Positions 36,217-45,148 of a stretch of DNA of 64,000 nt are shown in pieces. The stretch is from JAJRTE01 sp964418585 (GTDB taxonomy: Bacteria; Myxococcota_A; UBA796; JAJRTE01), in contig CAYQMG010000169.1 in assembly GCA_964418585.1 (NCBI GenBank), forward strand, positions 1-64,000. The letters are read 5' to 3'. The notes under the pieces are model-generated. The model saw only the letters and a list, made by a program, of their open reading frames with translations. It was not told the origin of the DNA and made no database searches. Position 1 is the first letter of the stretch; every line of letters starts with the position of its first letter. The position numbers were made by a program, and so were the translations under genes.

Positions 36217-36726
36217 GTGCAGAGAAACAATACCGACGAAGTTCAGCTCCAGGACAAAGTTGTCCACATCAACCGCGTCGCGAAGGTCGTGAAGGGTGGT
36301 CGTCGTTTCAGCTTTTCAGCGCTCGTCGTGGTCGGCGACGGGGAAGGGCGTGTCGGCGTCGGGCTGGGCAAGGCCACGGAGGTGCCCGAGGCGATTCGCA
36401 AGGGCGGGGAGCGTGCGCGTAAGAGCATGGTGTCCATCCCGATCGTGAACCAGACCATTCCTCATGGGGTGGTCGGCCGGTACGGAGCGGGGCGCGTGGT
36501 GCTGCGGCCGGCGTCGCCGGGTACTGGCGTGATCGCGGGTGGGGCGGTCCGGGCCGTACTCGAGGCCGCCGGGGTGCGGAATATCCTGACGAAGTCGTTG
36601 GGGACGAGCAATCCGCACAACGTGGTGAAGGCCACGATGAACGGACTGCTGCAGCTCCGCTCTGTCGAGGACGTTGCCGCGGCGCGTGGCAAGGAGGTCC
36701 TCCCCGATGGAGAACTCGCACGTTGA
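36217..36726 (+). CDS. rpsE: 30S ribosomal protein S5
   Basis: S5, 169 aa, acts in translational accuracy at the mRNA entry. GTG at 36217 was preferred because GGGGAG is 5 bases upstream; a GTG two codons earlier has no room for a ribosome site. HINRVAKVVKGGRRFSF and GDGEGRVGVGLGKATEVPEA are diagnostic. The end overlaps the upstream in-frame region of rpmD but not its chosen start. Confidence 0.95.
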   Translation: MQRNNTDEVQLQDKVVHINRVAKVVKGGRRFSFSALVVVGDGEGRVGVGLGKATEVPEAIRKGGERARKSMVSIPIVNQTIPHGVVGRYGAGRVVLRPASPGTGVIAGGAVRAVLEAAGVRNILTKSLGTSNPHNVVKATMNGLLQLRSVEDVAAARGKEVLPDGELAR

Positions 36727-36769
36727 GGAATTGCCTGTCTGGGCGAACACGAAGCTGTTGGGGAACACC

Positions 36770-36955
36770 ATGAGTCGTTTGAAGGTAACACTGGTCAGGA
36801 GCGGCATTGGGAGACCTGAGGCGCAGAAGAAGATCCTGAAGGCTCTCGGGCTCACCAAGATGCACCGGACCGTGATCAGACAGAACACTCCCACGATACG
36901 GGGGATGGTGAAGAAGGTGATCCACCTGGTGCGAGTGGAAGAAGTGCCAGAGTAA
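36770..36955 (+). CDS. rpmD: 50S ribosomal protein L30
   Basis: L30, 61 aa. LKVTLVRSGIGRPEAQKKIL and LGLTKMHRTVIRQNTPTIRG are the full domain. An in-frame ATG 63 bases earlier overlaps rpsE and would add a 21-residue extension; the family length argues for the later ATG, which has GGGGA close by. Confidence 0.94.
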   Translation: MSRLKVTLVRSGIGRPEAQKKILKALGLTKMHRTVIRQNTPTIRGMVKKVIHLVRVEEVPE

Positions 36956-36973
36956 TCATACCGGGGGCAAGAG

Positions 36974-37417
36974 ATGGGCAACGAACTGTCGAATCTGATG
37001 GTAATTCCTGGGTCCCGGCGTCGCCGTCGGCGTGTCGGCCGGGGTATTGCTTCCGGTCGAGGCAAGACCTGCGGTCGGGGTACGAAGGGCCAGCGGTCCC
37101 GGTCCGGTTCCGGCGTGCGTCCCGGATTCGAGGGCGGTCAGATGCCCTTGCAGCGGCGAGTGCCGAAGCGCGGATTCGTGAATGTGTTCAAGGAGCAGTA
37201 CGACATCGTCAATCTGAGTGCGTTGGAGCGGCTGGTGGGTGTCGAGGTGGTGGACCCTTCGGTTCTTCGCGCCGCAGGCATGATTTCCGGGCGTAGGAAG
37301 GTGAAAATCCTTTCCTCCGGGGATCTGACGAAGCCTTTCACGGTGCGGGCACACAAGTTCAGCGCTCAGGCAGTCGCCAAGATTGAAGCCTGCGGCGGCA
37401 AGGTGGAGGTACTCTAG
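36974..37417 (+). CDS. rplO: 50S ribosomal protein L15
   Basis: L15, 147 aa. GRGIASGRGKTCGRGTKGQR and FEGGQMPLQRRVPKRGF are the conserved glycine/arginine-rich N-terminal region that threads into 23S rRNA. The stop TAG is followed after one base by the secY start. Confidence 0.97.
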   Translation: MGNELSNLMVIPGSRRRRRRVGRGIASGRGKTCGRGTKGQRSRSGSGVRPGFEGGQMPLQRRVPKRGFVNVFKEQYDIVNLSALERLVGVEVVDPSVLRAAGMISGRRKVKILSSGDLTKPFTVRAHKFSAQAVAKIEACGGKVEVL

Positions 37418-37418
37418 T

Positions 37419-38747
37419 TTGGCCGGCGGCTATCGAAACATCTTCAAGATTCCGGAGTTGCGGAGCCGAGTCCTGTTCACCATCGCCTTGCTCGGCGTGT
37501 ACCGGATTGGTGTGTTCATCCCTGTGCCGGGGACGAACCGCGCCGCGCTGTCTCGCTTTTTCGAGACCCAGGGGAAGGGTACACTCCTCGGACTCTACGA
37601 CATGTTCTCGGGAGGAGCACTGCTGCGGTTTTCGGTGTTCACCCTGGGGATCATGCCGTACATCACCGCATCGATTATTCTCCAGGTGCTGACTGTGGTG
37701 GTGCCTCAGCTCGAGCGGCTCTCCAAGGAAGGGGAGACCGGGCGACAGAAGATCACCCAGTACACCCGCTACGGCACGATCGTGATCTCTGCGGTGCAGA
37801 GTCTTGCGATTTCCTACAGCCTTGAATCCATGCCGACCGTGCAAGACATGCCGGTGGTAATCAATCCCGGTTGGGGGTTCCGGCTCCTTGCCATGGTGAC
37901 GCTGACCGCCGGCACGTGTTTCATCATGTGGCTTGGCGAGCAGATTTCGGACCGCGGTATCGGCAACGGTATTTCATTGATCATCTTTGCAGGAATTGTT
38001 GCCCGGTTCCCCTTGGCTATCTACAACACGTTCCAGCAGGTGAGCATTGGCGAGCTGGCCTATGCCGAGTTGCTTGGTCTGGGCGTGCTCATGGTGGTGG
38101 TGATTGCCGCCATCGTGTTCTGCGAGCGGGGGCAGCGCCGGATTCCGATTCAGTATGCAAAGCGGGTCATTGGCCGTAAGGTGTACGGTGGTCAGACCGC
38201 TCACCTGCCGTTGAAGATCAACATGTCCGGTGTGATTCCGCCGATTTTCGCCTCCTCGTTGATGGTGTTTCCTGCGACCATCAGCAGCTTTGTGGGCGAA
38301 GACCGCTTCCCGTGGCTCGCCGCCTTCAATGCAGCCATGCGCCACGACCAGATACTCTACAACGTTCTGTATGTGGCGATGATCATATTCTTCTGTTACT
38401 TCTATACCGCCGTGACGTTCAATCCGGACGACGTGGCGGAAAACATGAAGAAGTACAACGGCTTCATTCCCGGAATCCGCCCCGGAAAGAAAACGGCGGA
38501 GTACATCGACCGGATCCTGACGCGCATCACCCTCGGAGGTGCCCTGTACCTCTCGATCGTGTGCGTCCTCCCCACGTTCTTGATGGTCCGTTTCGGCGTC
38601 CCGTTCTATTTCGGCGGTACGTCGCTCCTGATTGTCGTCGGCGTGGCCCTGGATACGGTCGCACAGATCGATTCGCACCTGCTCACCCGGGAGTACGAGG
38701 GGCTTCTGGGCGCACGCGGGGGAAGGATTCGGGGGCGGCGCCGCTAG
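37419..38747 (+). CDS. secY: Preprotein translocase subunit SecY
   Basis: SecY, 442 aa, the membrane channel of the Sec translocon. The start is TTG, supported by GGAGG 9 bases upstream and by the family N terminus AGGYRNIFKIPELR. Ten hydrophobic segments are visible. GVFIPVPGTN, GIMPYITASIILQVL (TM2), FVIWLGEQI-like WLGEQISDRGIGNGISLIIF, and AEYIDRILTRITLGGA are conserved. In many bacteria adk and map follow; here infA is next. Confidence 0.97.
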   Translation: MAGGYRNIFKIPELRSRVLFTIALLGVYRIGVFIPVPGTNRAALSRFFETQGKGTLLGLYDMFSGGALLRFSVFTLGIMPYITASIILQVLTVVVPQLERLSKEGETGRQKITQYTRYGTIVISAVQSLAISYSLESMPTVQDMPVVINPGWGFRLLAMVTLTAGTCFIMWLGEQISDRGIGNGISLIIFAGIVARFPLAIYNTFQQVSIGELAYAELLGLGVLMVVVIAAIVFCERGQRRIPIQYAKRVIGRKVYGGQTAHLPLKINMSGVIPPIFASSLMVFPATISSFVGEDRFPWLAAFNAAMRHDQILYNVLYVAMIIFFCYFYTAVTFNPDDVAENMKKYNGFIPGIRPGKKTAEYIDRILTRITLGGALYLSIVCVLPTFLMVRFGVPFYFGGTSLLIVVGVALDTVAQIDSHLLTREYEGLLGARGGRIRGRRR

Positions 38748-38796
38748 GGGATTGCCGCTCGTTTCGGAGCCATGTCCAACGGTCGGGTAGAAAGAG

Positions 38797-39021
38797 ATGT
38801 CGAGTCAGAAAGAAGACGCCATCGAAGTTGTGGGTACGGTCATCGAGCCGCTTCCCAACGCCATGTTTCGCGTGCAGTTGGAAAACGGTCACAAGATCCT
38901 GGCCCATATCTCCGGGAAGATGCGGATGCATTTCATCAAGATTCTCCCTGGCGACCAGGTGACGGTGGAGCTTTCGCCGTATGATCTGACCCGCGGGCGT
39001 ATCACGTACAGGGCGAAGTAA
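38797..39021 (+). CDS. infA: Translation initiation factor IF-1
   Basis: IF-1, 74 aa, OB-fold protein occupying the 30S A site during initiation. EDAIEVVGTVIEPLPNAMFR and ISGKMRMHFIKILPGDQVTV are the standard motifs. It lies between secY and rpmJ, an order also common in Firmicutes and deltaproteobacteria. Confidence 0.96.
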   Translation: MSSQKEDAIEVVGTVIEPLPNAMFRVQLENGHKILAHISGKMRMHFIKILPGDQVTVELSPYDLTRGRITYRAK

Positions 39022-39038
39022 GAGGGCAGGGAAACACC

Positions 39039-39152
39039 ATGAAGGTCAAGGCGTCTGTAAAGAAGATGTGTGTGAAGTGTCGGACCATCAAGCGGAAGGG
39101 GATTGTTCGGATCATCTGTTCGAACCCCAAGCACAAGCAACGGCAAGGTTGA
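39039..39152 (+). CDS. rpmJ: 50S ribosomal protein L36
   Basis: This is a 37-codon gene. The translation begins MKVKASVKKMCVKCRTIKRK, and the zinc ligands C11, C14, C27 and H32 are all present, so it is the zinc-binding form. AGGG lies 8 or so bases before the ATG. Confidence 0.96.
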   Translation: MKVKASVKKMCVKCRTIKRKGIVRIICSNPKHKQRQG

Positions 39153-39204
39153 TGGTCGGTGGAATAGCGTTGAGATGTGCTCAACCTGGTAAGGAGGCCT
39201 GATC

Positions 39205-39573
39205 TTGGCTCGTATCGCTGGAATTGATCTTCCTCGCAACAAGCGTATCGAGGTCGGTTTGACGTACATCTACGGTATCGGGCGGACGACCAGCCGCAAG
39301 GTTCTGGAGTCTGCGAACGTCAATCCCGACACCCGGACCGACAACCTCACCGATGCGGAGATCGCGCGGATACGTGAGGTGATCGACAAGGATTGCAAGG
39401 TAGAGGGTGATCTCCGAAAAGAGATCGGTATGAATATCAAGCGGTTGATGGACATCAACTGCTATCGCGGTCTGCGTCATCGACGTGGCTTGCCGGTTCG
39501 TGGGCAGAGGACGCACACGAACGCGCGTACCCGGAAGGGGCCGCGTCGTGCCATTGCCGGGAAGAAGAAGTAG
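39205..39573 (+). CDS. rpsM: 30S ribosomal protein S13
   Basis: S13, 122 aa, contacts P-site tRNA and the 50S. The start is TTG, with a perfect AGGAGG 7 bases upstream. ARIAGIDLPRNKRIEVGLTY and the C-terminal RGLPVRGQRTHTNARTRKG are diagnostic. Confidence 0.96.
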   Translation: MARIAGIDLPRNKRIEVGLTYIYGIGRTTSRKVLESANVNPDTRTDNLTDAEIARIREVIDKDCKVEGDLRKEIGMNIKRLMDINCYRGLRHRRGLPVRGQRTHTNARTRKGPRRAIAGKKK

Positions 39574-39631
39574 TCTTTCGAGCGAACCGGCGTCCGGCGG
39601 CAGGCTGTGGCGTCAACGGTAGGGATAATCT

Positions 39632-40024
39632 ATGGCGAAGCAAAGAAGGATCTCGCGCAAGAAGAAGGTCAAGAAGAACATCCAGAAGGGTGTTGCTCAC
39701 ATTCAGGCGACCTTCAACAACACCATCGTCACGATCACCGACGAGATGGGGAATACCATTGCGTGGTCGAGTGCCGGGGTGAGGGGGTTCAAGGGATCCC
39801 GCAAGAGTACGCCCTTTGCCGCACAGCTTGCTGCAGAGGATGCAGCGCGCAAGGCCATGGAGCATGGTGTGCGGAAAGTGGGGGTGCACGTGAAGGGTCC
39901 TGGAGCCGGCCGGGAGTCCGCGTTGCGGTCTCTGCAGGCTGCGGGTTTGAAGGTCACCCTGATTCGCGACGTGACGCCGATTCCTCACAATGGCTGCCGT
40001 CCCCCCAAGCGACGCCGGGTCTGA
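39632..40024 (+). CDS. rpsK: 30S ribosomal protein S11
   Basis: S11, 130 aa, platform protein. NIQKGVAHIQATFNNTIVTI, GFKGSRKSTPFAAQ and the C-terminal PIPHNGCRPPKRRRV are conserved. The N-terminal 15 residues are highly basic. Confidence 0.97.
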   Translation: MAKQRRISRKKKVKKNIQKGVAHIQATFNNTIVTITDEMGNTIAWSSAGVRGFKGSRKSTPFAAQLAAEDAARKAMEHGVRKVGVHVKGPGAGRESALRSLQAAGLKVTLIRDVTPIPHNGCRPPKRRRV

Positions 40025-40081
40025 CGGGCGCCCGTGTGCACGAGCAGCATGGTTTTCACGTGATTTCGTCTGGAGGACGTC

Positions 40082-40708
40082 TTGGCTAGGTACAGAGATT
40101 CCGTATGCCGGCTCTGCCGCCGCGAAGGTACGAAGTTGTTTTTGAAGGGCGAGCGCTGCTTCACCGACAAGTGCGCATTCGAACGGCGGCAGTATCCGCC
40201 CGGCCAGCATGGACAGGGGCGCCACAAGGCGACCGAGTACGGTCTTCAGCTTCGCGAGAAGCAGAAGGTCCGGCGGGTGTACGGCGTGCTCGAGAAGCAG
40301 TTCCGACTCTATTTCGAGAAGGCCGACCGGCAGCGTGGCGAGACCGGCAAGAACCTGCTCACCCTGCTCGAGCGCAGGCTGGACAACGTGGTGTATCGGC
40401 TTGGGTTTGCGTGCACCCGTGCAGAGGCACGGCAGCTCGTGCGCCATGGGCATTTCCAGGTGAACGGCCGGAAGGTGAACATTCCGTCGTTCCTGGTGAA
40501 GCCTGGAGACGTGATCGAGTTGCGGGAGAAGAGCCGCAAGATCCAGAGGGTGCTCGATTCGCTCGAGGCGGTGTCGAGAAGACCCATGCCAACCTGGCTG
40601 AACTTGGAAAAGGATGCGTTCAAGGGCTCCATGACCGGCCTGCCGGTGCGTGAGGAGTTGCCTGCCGAGTTCAACGAGCAACTGATCGTCGAACTCTACT
40701 CTCGGTAG
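40082..40708 (+). CDS. rpsD: 30S ribosomal protein S4, zinc-binding form
   Basis: S4, 208 aa, an assembly initiator of the 30S and translational regulator of the alpha operon in E. coli. A TTG start is supported by GGAGG just upstream. The N-terminal zinc site C9, C12, C26 and C31 (CRLC...CFTDKC) is intact. The S4 RNA-binding domain contains RLDNVVYRLGFACTRAEARQ and GHFQVNGRKVNIPS. Confidence 0.96.
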   Translation: MARYRDSVCRLCRREGTKLFLKGERCFTDKCAFERRQYPPGQHGQGRHKATEYGLQLREKQKVRRVYGVLEKQFRLYFEKADRQRGETGKNLLTLLERRLDNVVYRLGFACTRAEARQLVRHGHFQVNGRKVNIPSFLVKPGDVIELREKSRKIQRVLDSLEAVSRRPMPTWLNLEKDAFKGSMTGLPVREELPAEFNEQLIVELYSR

Positions 40709-40758
40709 ACGGCAACCCTCTTCTTCCCCCTTGGCTGGTCTCTGGGTGCGGAGGTTTC

Positions 40759-41748
40759 ATGTACAGGAACTGGCGGTCTCTTATTCGACCTCGGTCGCTT
40801 GAAGTGGATAACGAGACGCTGACCGATCGTTACGGCAAGTTCGTCGTGCGACCGCTCGAGCGCGGCTTCGGCGTCACCCTCGGTAACTCGTTGCGCCGAA
40901 TCCTGCTCTCCAGCCTTCAGGGCGCGGCGATCACGTCTGTCAAGATCGAGGGTGCCTTGCACGAGTTCACCACCATACCGGGTGTGCTCGAGGATGTCAC
41001 CGATATCGTCCTCAACCTGAAGGGCGTGCGATTCAAGCTCGACTCCTACGACAGCCGCACCGTGCGGATAGAAAGTCGTGGTGAGTGCGAGGTGACTGCC
41101 GGGGACATCATTACGGGGGGAGGTGTGGAGATCCTCAACCCTGAGCACCACATTGCAACTCTGAATGCCGAGGGTCGGTTGTATGCGGAGATGACGGTCA
41201 AAATGGGGAAGGGGTACGTCCCGGCAGACAAGAACACGGACGGAAACCTCCCCATTGGCACCATTCCCATGGATGCCATCTTCACCCCCGTGCGCAAGGT
41301 GAACTTCACCGTCACCAACGCTCGAGTCGGTCATGAAACAGACTACGACAAGCTGACGCTCGAGGTCTGGACTGACGGGAGCGTGGCGCCCCGCGACGCC
41401 GTTGCCTATGCGGCGAAGATCCTGAAAGAGCAACTCCAGGTCTTCATCAACTTCGAGGAAGAGCCAGAACCGGTCGAGCCCGAAGAAGAAGAGGAAGAGG
41501 AGGAGTTCAACGAGAACCTGTTCAAAACCGTGGACGAACTCGAGCTTTCCGTTCGGTCCGCCAATTGCCTCCAGAACGCCAACATCAAGTACATTTACGA
41601 GTTGGTGGAGAAGACCGAGGCAGAAATGCTCAAGACCAAGAACTTCGGGCGGAAGTCCCTGAACGAGATCAAGGAGATCCTGGGAGAGATGGGCCTGTCC
41701 CTCGGGATGAAGCTGCACAACTTTCCCAAACACAAACTGCCCAAGTGA
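40759..41748 (+). CDS. rpoA: DNA-directed RNA polymerase subunit alpha
   Basis: RpoA, 329 aa. The N-terminal assembly domain has RYGKFVVRPLERGFGVTLGN and NSLRRILLSSLQGAA. The C-terminal domain begins at TVDELELSVRSANCLQ and includes TKNFGRKSLNEIKEIL, the UP-element and activator-contact surface. The interdomain linker (about residues 232-250) is unusually acidic, with a run of glutamates (EPEEEEEEEEF). The dimer is the scaffold for beta and beta'. Confidence 0.98.
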   Translation: MYRNWRSLIRPRSLEVDNETLTDRYGKFVVRPLERGFGVTLGNSLRRILLSSLQGAAITSVKIEGALHEFTTIPGVLEDVTDIVLNLKGVRFKLDSYDSRTVRIESRGECEVTAGDIITGGGVEILNPEHHIATLNAEGRLYAEMTVKMGKGYVPADKNTDGNLPIGTIPMDAIFTPVRKVNFTVTNARVGHETDYDKLTLEVWTDGSVAPRDAVAYAAKILKEQLQVFINFEEEPEPVEPEEEEEEEEFNENLFKTVDELELSVRSANCLQNANIKYIYELVEKTEAEMLKTKNFGRKSLNEIKEILGEMGLSLGMKLHNFPKHKLPK

Positions 41749-41769
41749 CGATGGCCGGGGAGTGGTACT

Positions 41770-42204
41770 ATGAGACATCTCAAAGGACGACGCAAGCTGA
41801 ACCGTTCCGGTTCCCACCGCGTCGCAATGCTTCGCAATATGGTGACCGCATTGCTCAGGCATGAGCAGATTACCACCACGGACGCGCGCGCCAAGGAAAT
41901 CAGGCCTATCGTGGAGCGCGTCATCACCCTCGGGAAACGGGTCCAGCCCGAAGACCTCTTGAAAGGAACCGAGGAGGAACAGCAGGCTGCGGCGGCCCGT
42001 CGCGTGCACAGCATTCGTCTCGCACGGCGGTGGGTGAACGACCGTGAAGTTCTGCAGAAGCTGTTCGACGAGTATGGTGTGCGGTACCGGGACCGGAAGG
42101 GCGGGTACACGCGGATCATCAAGCTCGGTTTCCGGCCCGGGGACAACGCACCGATGAGCATGATCCAGTTGGTGGAGGAAGAGGGCGAGGCTGCTTCGGC
42201 CTAG
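41770..42204 (+). CDS. rplQ: 50S ribosomal protein L17
   Basis: L17, 144 aa. MRHLKGRRKLNRSGSHRVAM and NMVTALLRHEQITTTDARAK form the conserved N-terminal half. YTRIIKLGFRPGDNAPMSMI near the end is typical; about ten acidic residues follow. It is the last gene of the cluster and is followed by a strong terminator. Confidence 0.97.
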   Translation: MRHLKGRRKLNRSGSHRVAMLRNMVTALLRHEQITTTDARAKEIRPIVERVITLGKRVQPEDLLKGTEEEQQAAAARRVHSIRLARRWVNDREVLQKLFDEYGVRYRDRKGGYTRIIKLGFRPGDNAPMSMIQLVEEEGEAASA

Positions 42205-42237
42205 CCTGTGTCCGACCAGAGTAGCCAGTTTGATGTC

Positions 42238-42275
42238 GGGGCCGCTGCCCGTCGTATCGGGTGGCGGCCCTTTTT
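42238..42275 (+). terminator. Intrinsic terminator after rplQ
   Basis: A GC-rich hairpin pairs GGGCCGC (42239-42245) with GCGGCCC (42264-42270), and CCCG (42248-42251) with CGGG (42258-42261), around a 6-base loop. Five T follow directly. It closes the ribosomal transcript. Confidence 0.9.
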
Positions 42276-42409
42276 CGTCCAGTCCCGCCAGTTCCGACGG
42301 GCTTGAACGGTTCCGTTGCTGCGGCAAGTCGTTCCGCATGCTCGTGCCGGTCATCGGCATCGATGTGCGTGGTGGGGGGCCGCCGCAAGGAGCGCGACCC
42401 TCCCTCGTG

Positions 42410-42415
42410 TATAAT
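42410..42415 (+). promoter_or_regulatory. Consensus -10 element of the MopE/FG-GAP gene
   Basis: A perfect TATAAT lies 30 bases before the start codon, immediately preceded by TG. No good -35 is found at 16-18 bases, so it may work as an extended or activator-dependent -10. Confidence 0.45.
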
Positions 42416-42444
42416 GAGCCCAGGAGACCGACCCAGAGGATGTC

Positions 42445-44826
42445 GTGTTTTCGGGGGATACTGTGTATCGTCGGCGGTTGTGGATGCTGCTCGCACTCGG
42501 GGCCATGCTCGGGGCCTGCCAACCGCCCGATCCGGACCGGGATGGTGACGGGTCGCCTGCCTCTCGTGACTGTGACGATACAGATCCAACCATTTACGCT
42601 GGTGCCGAGGAAATCTGCGACGACGGGGTGGACCAGAACTGCGACGGGGCGGATGAGCCCTGTCCGCCACCCGAGTCGGACTGGGACCATGATGGTTATG
42701 ACTCCGTGGAGCAGGGAGGAACCGATTGCAACGATCAGCGCGCTGACATTCATCCTGGGGCTGAGGAGGTACCTTACGACGGAGTGGACCAGGATTGTGA
42801 CGACGCGGATCTTGTGGATGTGGACGGGGACGGCGTCGCCTCGACCGTTGTAGGAGGTGAGGACTGCGACGACCTGGATCCCACGGTGTACGGGGGTGCC
42901 GACGAGGTCCCGTATGACCAGGTGGATCAAGACTGTGACGGTCAGGATTTGGTCGATGTGGACGGTGATGGGGTTCCTGCTCCTGAAGCCGGCGGTGATG
43001 ACTGTGACGATGGGAATCCGTTGGTTTTTCCCGGAGCGGTCGAGATTCCAGACAACGGTGTGGACGAGAACTGTGACGGTCTGGATCAGCAGGATCAGGA
43101 TGGGGACGGGTATGGCGCCCGGGACGACTGCGATGATGCCGATCCGGGGGTGAATCCCGGGGAAGCCGAGGTGGCCTGCAACGACGTGGATGAGGATTGC
43201 GACGGACTGGTGGCGGACGCGGACTGTGATGGTGTGGATGCCCCACCACTTGGGGATGATTGTGACGACCGGAACGGCGCCGTACACCCGGGCGCAGCCG
43301 AGGAGGCGTGCAACGACCTCGACGAGGACTGTGATGGTGTGATCGACGATCAGGACTGTGACGGTCAGGCCTCGGTGGCGGTCGGAGGGGATGACTGTGA
43401 CGACGAGAACCCGAACGTTCACAGTGGCGCCCTGGAATTGATGGACAACCACGTGGACGACGACTGCGATGGTGATGTGGACGAATCGACACGGGCGTCG
43501 GATGCGTATGTGACCTTTTTCGGTTTGCCCGGCAGCCAGACAGGCGCTTCTGTGGCGGTGGGCGACCTGAATGGCGACGGCCATGGCGAAATTGTGGTGG
43601 GATGCCCCGGGTATACGGACGATCGGGGCGTGGTCACCGGGGCTGTGGTGGTGTTGCCGGGCGGGGGCGACGCTTTCGAGCCCATGCCCACCGAACCCAT
43701 GGCGGTCATCGTGGGGTGGCGTGAGGGGGAGCGTTTGGGTGCGTCGGTGGCAACCGCGGATGTGAACGGTGACGGAGTGGCGGAACTTGTGATTGGAGGG
43801 CCCGGTTCGTCAGGGGAGGAAGGTCTTGCGGGTACTGTCTACGTGTTGCCTGCCAGGGACCTGCCTCCTGCCGCGAATGTTTTGGATCTGGCACGTCTCG
43901 TGTTCGAGGATACTGCGGTTGGGACCCAGTTCGGCGCGGCCGTGGCCTCGGTGGGGGATGTGGACGGGGATGGGAACGAGGACATCCTTGTTGGTGCGCC
44001 CGAAACCGCTTGCGTGTCCGGGAGCGCCTGCGGCGCCGGGTATCTGTTCCATGGTTCCGGGGCGGAATCGTCGAAGTCGGCGAGTTCCGCCGCAATGACG
44101 CTTCTCGGCGAGGAGTCGGGCGAGCGCATGGGGGCGTATGTCACGGCGGTTGGAGACCTGGAACTGGACGGCCAGGTGGACCTGGCGGTGAGCGGCCCTG
44201 GAGCTGGAGGGGGAGCGGGGAGGGTCGTTCTCCTTTATGGGCGGGGTCAGGCCGATGGATGGCCTGCTGAAGACAGGGTCGACGTGGTCTCGGATTTCAC
44301 GATGAGCAACACGTGTCATCTTGGACCGGTGGCCGGGGGGAAAGACCTGAATGGGGGAGGCTTGCCGGACCTCCTGTTTGGTGGCCCGGATTGTGACGAG
44401 GCTACCGGCCTTGTTTTCGTCGTGTTCGGAGAAATGCTGGACAGGGATGCCACCCGGATCGAACTCGTCAGTGAAGCCTCCGCCGTCTTTGTGGGCGAGG
44501 CCGAGGGGGACCGGCTGGGGAGCAGTATCTTCGCCCTGAGCGGGCCACCCGGCACTCTCCCCTGGTTCATCCTGGGGGCGCCCGGGGTGGACGATGGGAG
44601 GGGGCGGGCGTTCCTGTTTCCCGGGACCAGCGGGACGAGCTGGGCGGCACGGGCTGTGTCGAGCGCAAGCGCCATCTGGGTGGGAGACGAAGCTGTTTCC
44701 GAAATGGGAAGCGTGGCAGGCGTCGGGAAACTCGACGCAGACGATATCGAGGACTTTGTGTTTGGAATCCCGGCCGGTCTTGGTTCAGAGGGGACCGGCG
44801 GCACCGTGTTGGCCTTCCTGTTTTGA
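42445..44826 (+). CDS. MopE-repeat and FG-GAP (integrin-alpha-like) lipoprotein
   Basis: The product is 793 aa with a GTG start; a GTG six codons later gives a tighter signal peptide and is a fair alternative. The leader RRRLWMLLALGAMLGAC ends in a lipobox. Residues about 30-350 hold roughly eight MopE-like repeats (DxDGDG...DCDD...NP...PGA.E...D.VD..CDG), a probable calcium-binding rod. Residues about 360-793 are FG-GAP repeats of an alpha-integrin-like propeller: VAVGDLNGDGHGEIVVGCPG, VATADVNGDGVAELVIGGPG, ASVGDVDGDGNEDILVGAPE. Such proteins are surface-exposed and bind ligands or metal; no enzyme motif is seen. It is a solo gene with its own -10 element and lacks CTCGAG sites entirely, unlike its neighbours. 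Confidence 0.85.
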   Translation: MFSGDTVYRRRLWMLLALGAMLGACQPPDPDRDGDGSPASRDCDDTDPTIYAGAEEICDDGVDQNCDGADEPCPPPESDWDHDGYDSVEQGGTDCNDQRADIHPGAEEVPYDGVDQDCDDADLVDVDGDGVASTVVGGEDCDDLDPTVYGGADEVPYDQVDQDCDGQDLVDVDGDGVPAPEAGGDDCDDGNPLVFPGAVEIPDNGVDENCDGLDQQDQDGDGYGARDDCDDADPGVNPGEAEVACNDVDEDCDGLVADADCDGVDAPPLGDDCDDRNGAVHPGAAEEACNDLDEDCDGVIDDQDCDGQASVAVGGDDCDDENPNVHSGALELMDNHVDDDCDGDVDESTRASDAYVTFFGLPGSQTGASVAVGDLNGDGHGEIVVGCPGYTDDRGVVTGAVVVLPGGGDAFEPMPTEPMAVIVGWREGERLGASVATADVNGDGVAELVIGGPGSSGEEGLAGTVYVLPARDLPPAANVLDLARLVFEDTAVGTQFGAAVASVGDVDGDGNEDILVGAPETACVSGSACGAGYLFHGSGAESSKSASSAAMTLLGEESGERMGAYVTAVGDLELDGQVDLAVSGPGAGGGAGRVVLLYGRGQADGWPAEDRVDVVSDFTMSNTCHLGPVAGGKDLNGGGLPDLLFGGPDCDEATGLVFVVFGEMLDRDATRIELVSEASAVFVGEAEGDRLGSSIFALSGPPGTLPWFILGAPGVDDGRGRAFLFPGTSGTSWAARAVSSASAIWVGDEAVSEMGSVAGVGKLDADDIEDFVFGIPAGLGSEGTGGTVLAFLF
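42532..43488 (+). repeat. In-frame tandem MopE-like coding repeats
   Basis: About eight imperfect repeats of roughly 105-135 bases each encode Asp-rich units with the recurring phrases GATGACTGTGACGA and GACTGTGACGG. The frame is constant throughout. The DNA similarity could allow recombination-driven length change. Confidence 0.7.
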
Positions 44827-45148
44827 TTTGTGGCGCGTCGCCACGGAGTTGCTTCCCAACGGATTGGAAACGCAGGACGTGTCGGGCGGAACCATGACCC
44901 CCTTCGGCCGGTTGGACTCCAATCCCGGCGGGGTGAGGGATGTCGAGGCGTGGGAGCCGGTCGGCGGCATTCGCCCATCCAGGGGACCCATGTCCGACCG
45001 CACCTGCCCGGTCCGTGGCCGAGACTACCATGGGGCCTTTCCCCGCAGATCATGCCGATCATTATCGCGACGCAATCCTCCGAGTCGCGTATACTGTAGA
45101 GTCGCCGTCGTCCCATGGGAGGTGAACTTCAGTTCAGGTGAGGGCTGA
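44827..45148. other. Intergenic region before the AsmA-like gene
   Basis: No gene is recognised in these 322 bases. TATACT at 45090-45095 is a good -10-like hexamer 54 bases before the next start, but a convincing -35 is missing. No hairpin with a T-run terminates the preceding lipoprotein gene. Confidence 0.4.

Noticed and set aside
42532..43488. CRISPR-like or satellite array
   Set aside because: The periodicity is that of in-frame protein repeats with diverged DNA, not identical repeats with unique spacers.
40696..43584. Antisense frame of about 960 codons across rpoA, rplQ and the MopE gene
   Set aside because: It runs through conserved genes and a terminator on the other strand and consists of repetitive Val/Ile/His-rich sequence derived from the MopE repeats.
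44827..45148. Short open frames between the FG-GAP and AsmA-like genes
   Set aside because: Frames of 60-90 codons lack ribosome sites and read as random Arg/Gly-rich sequence.
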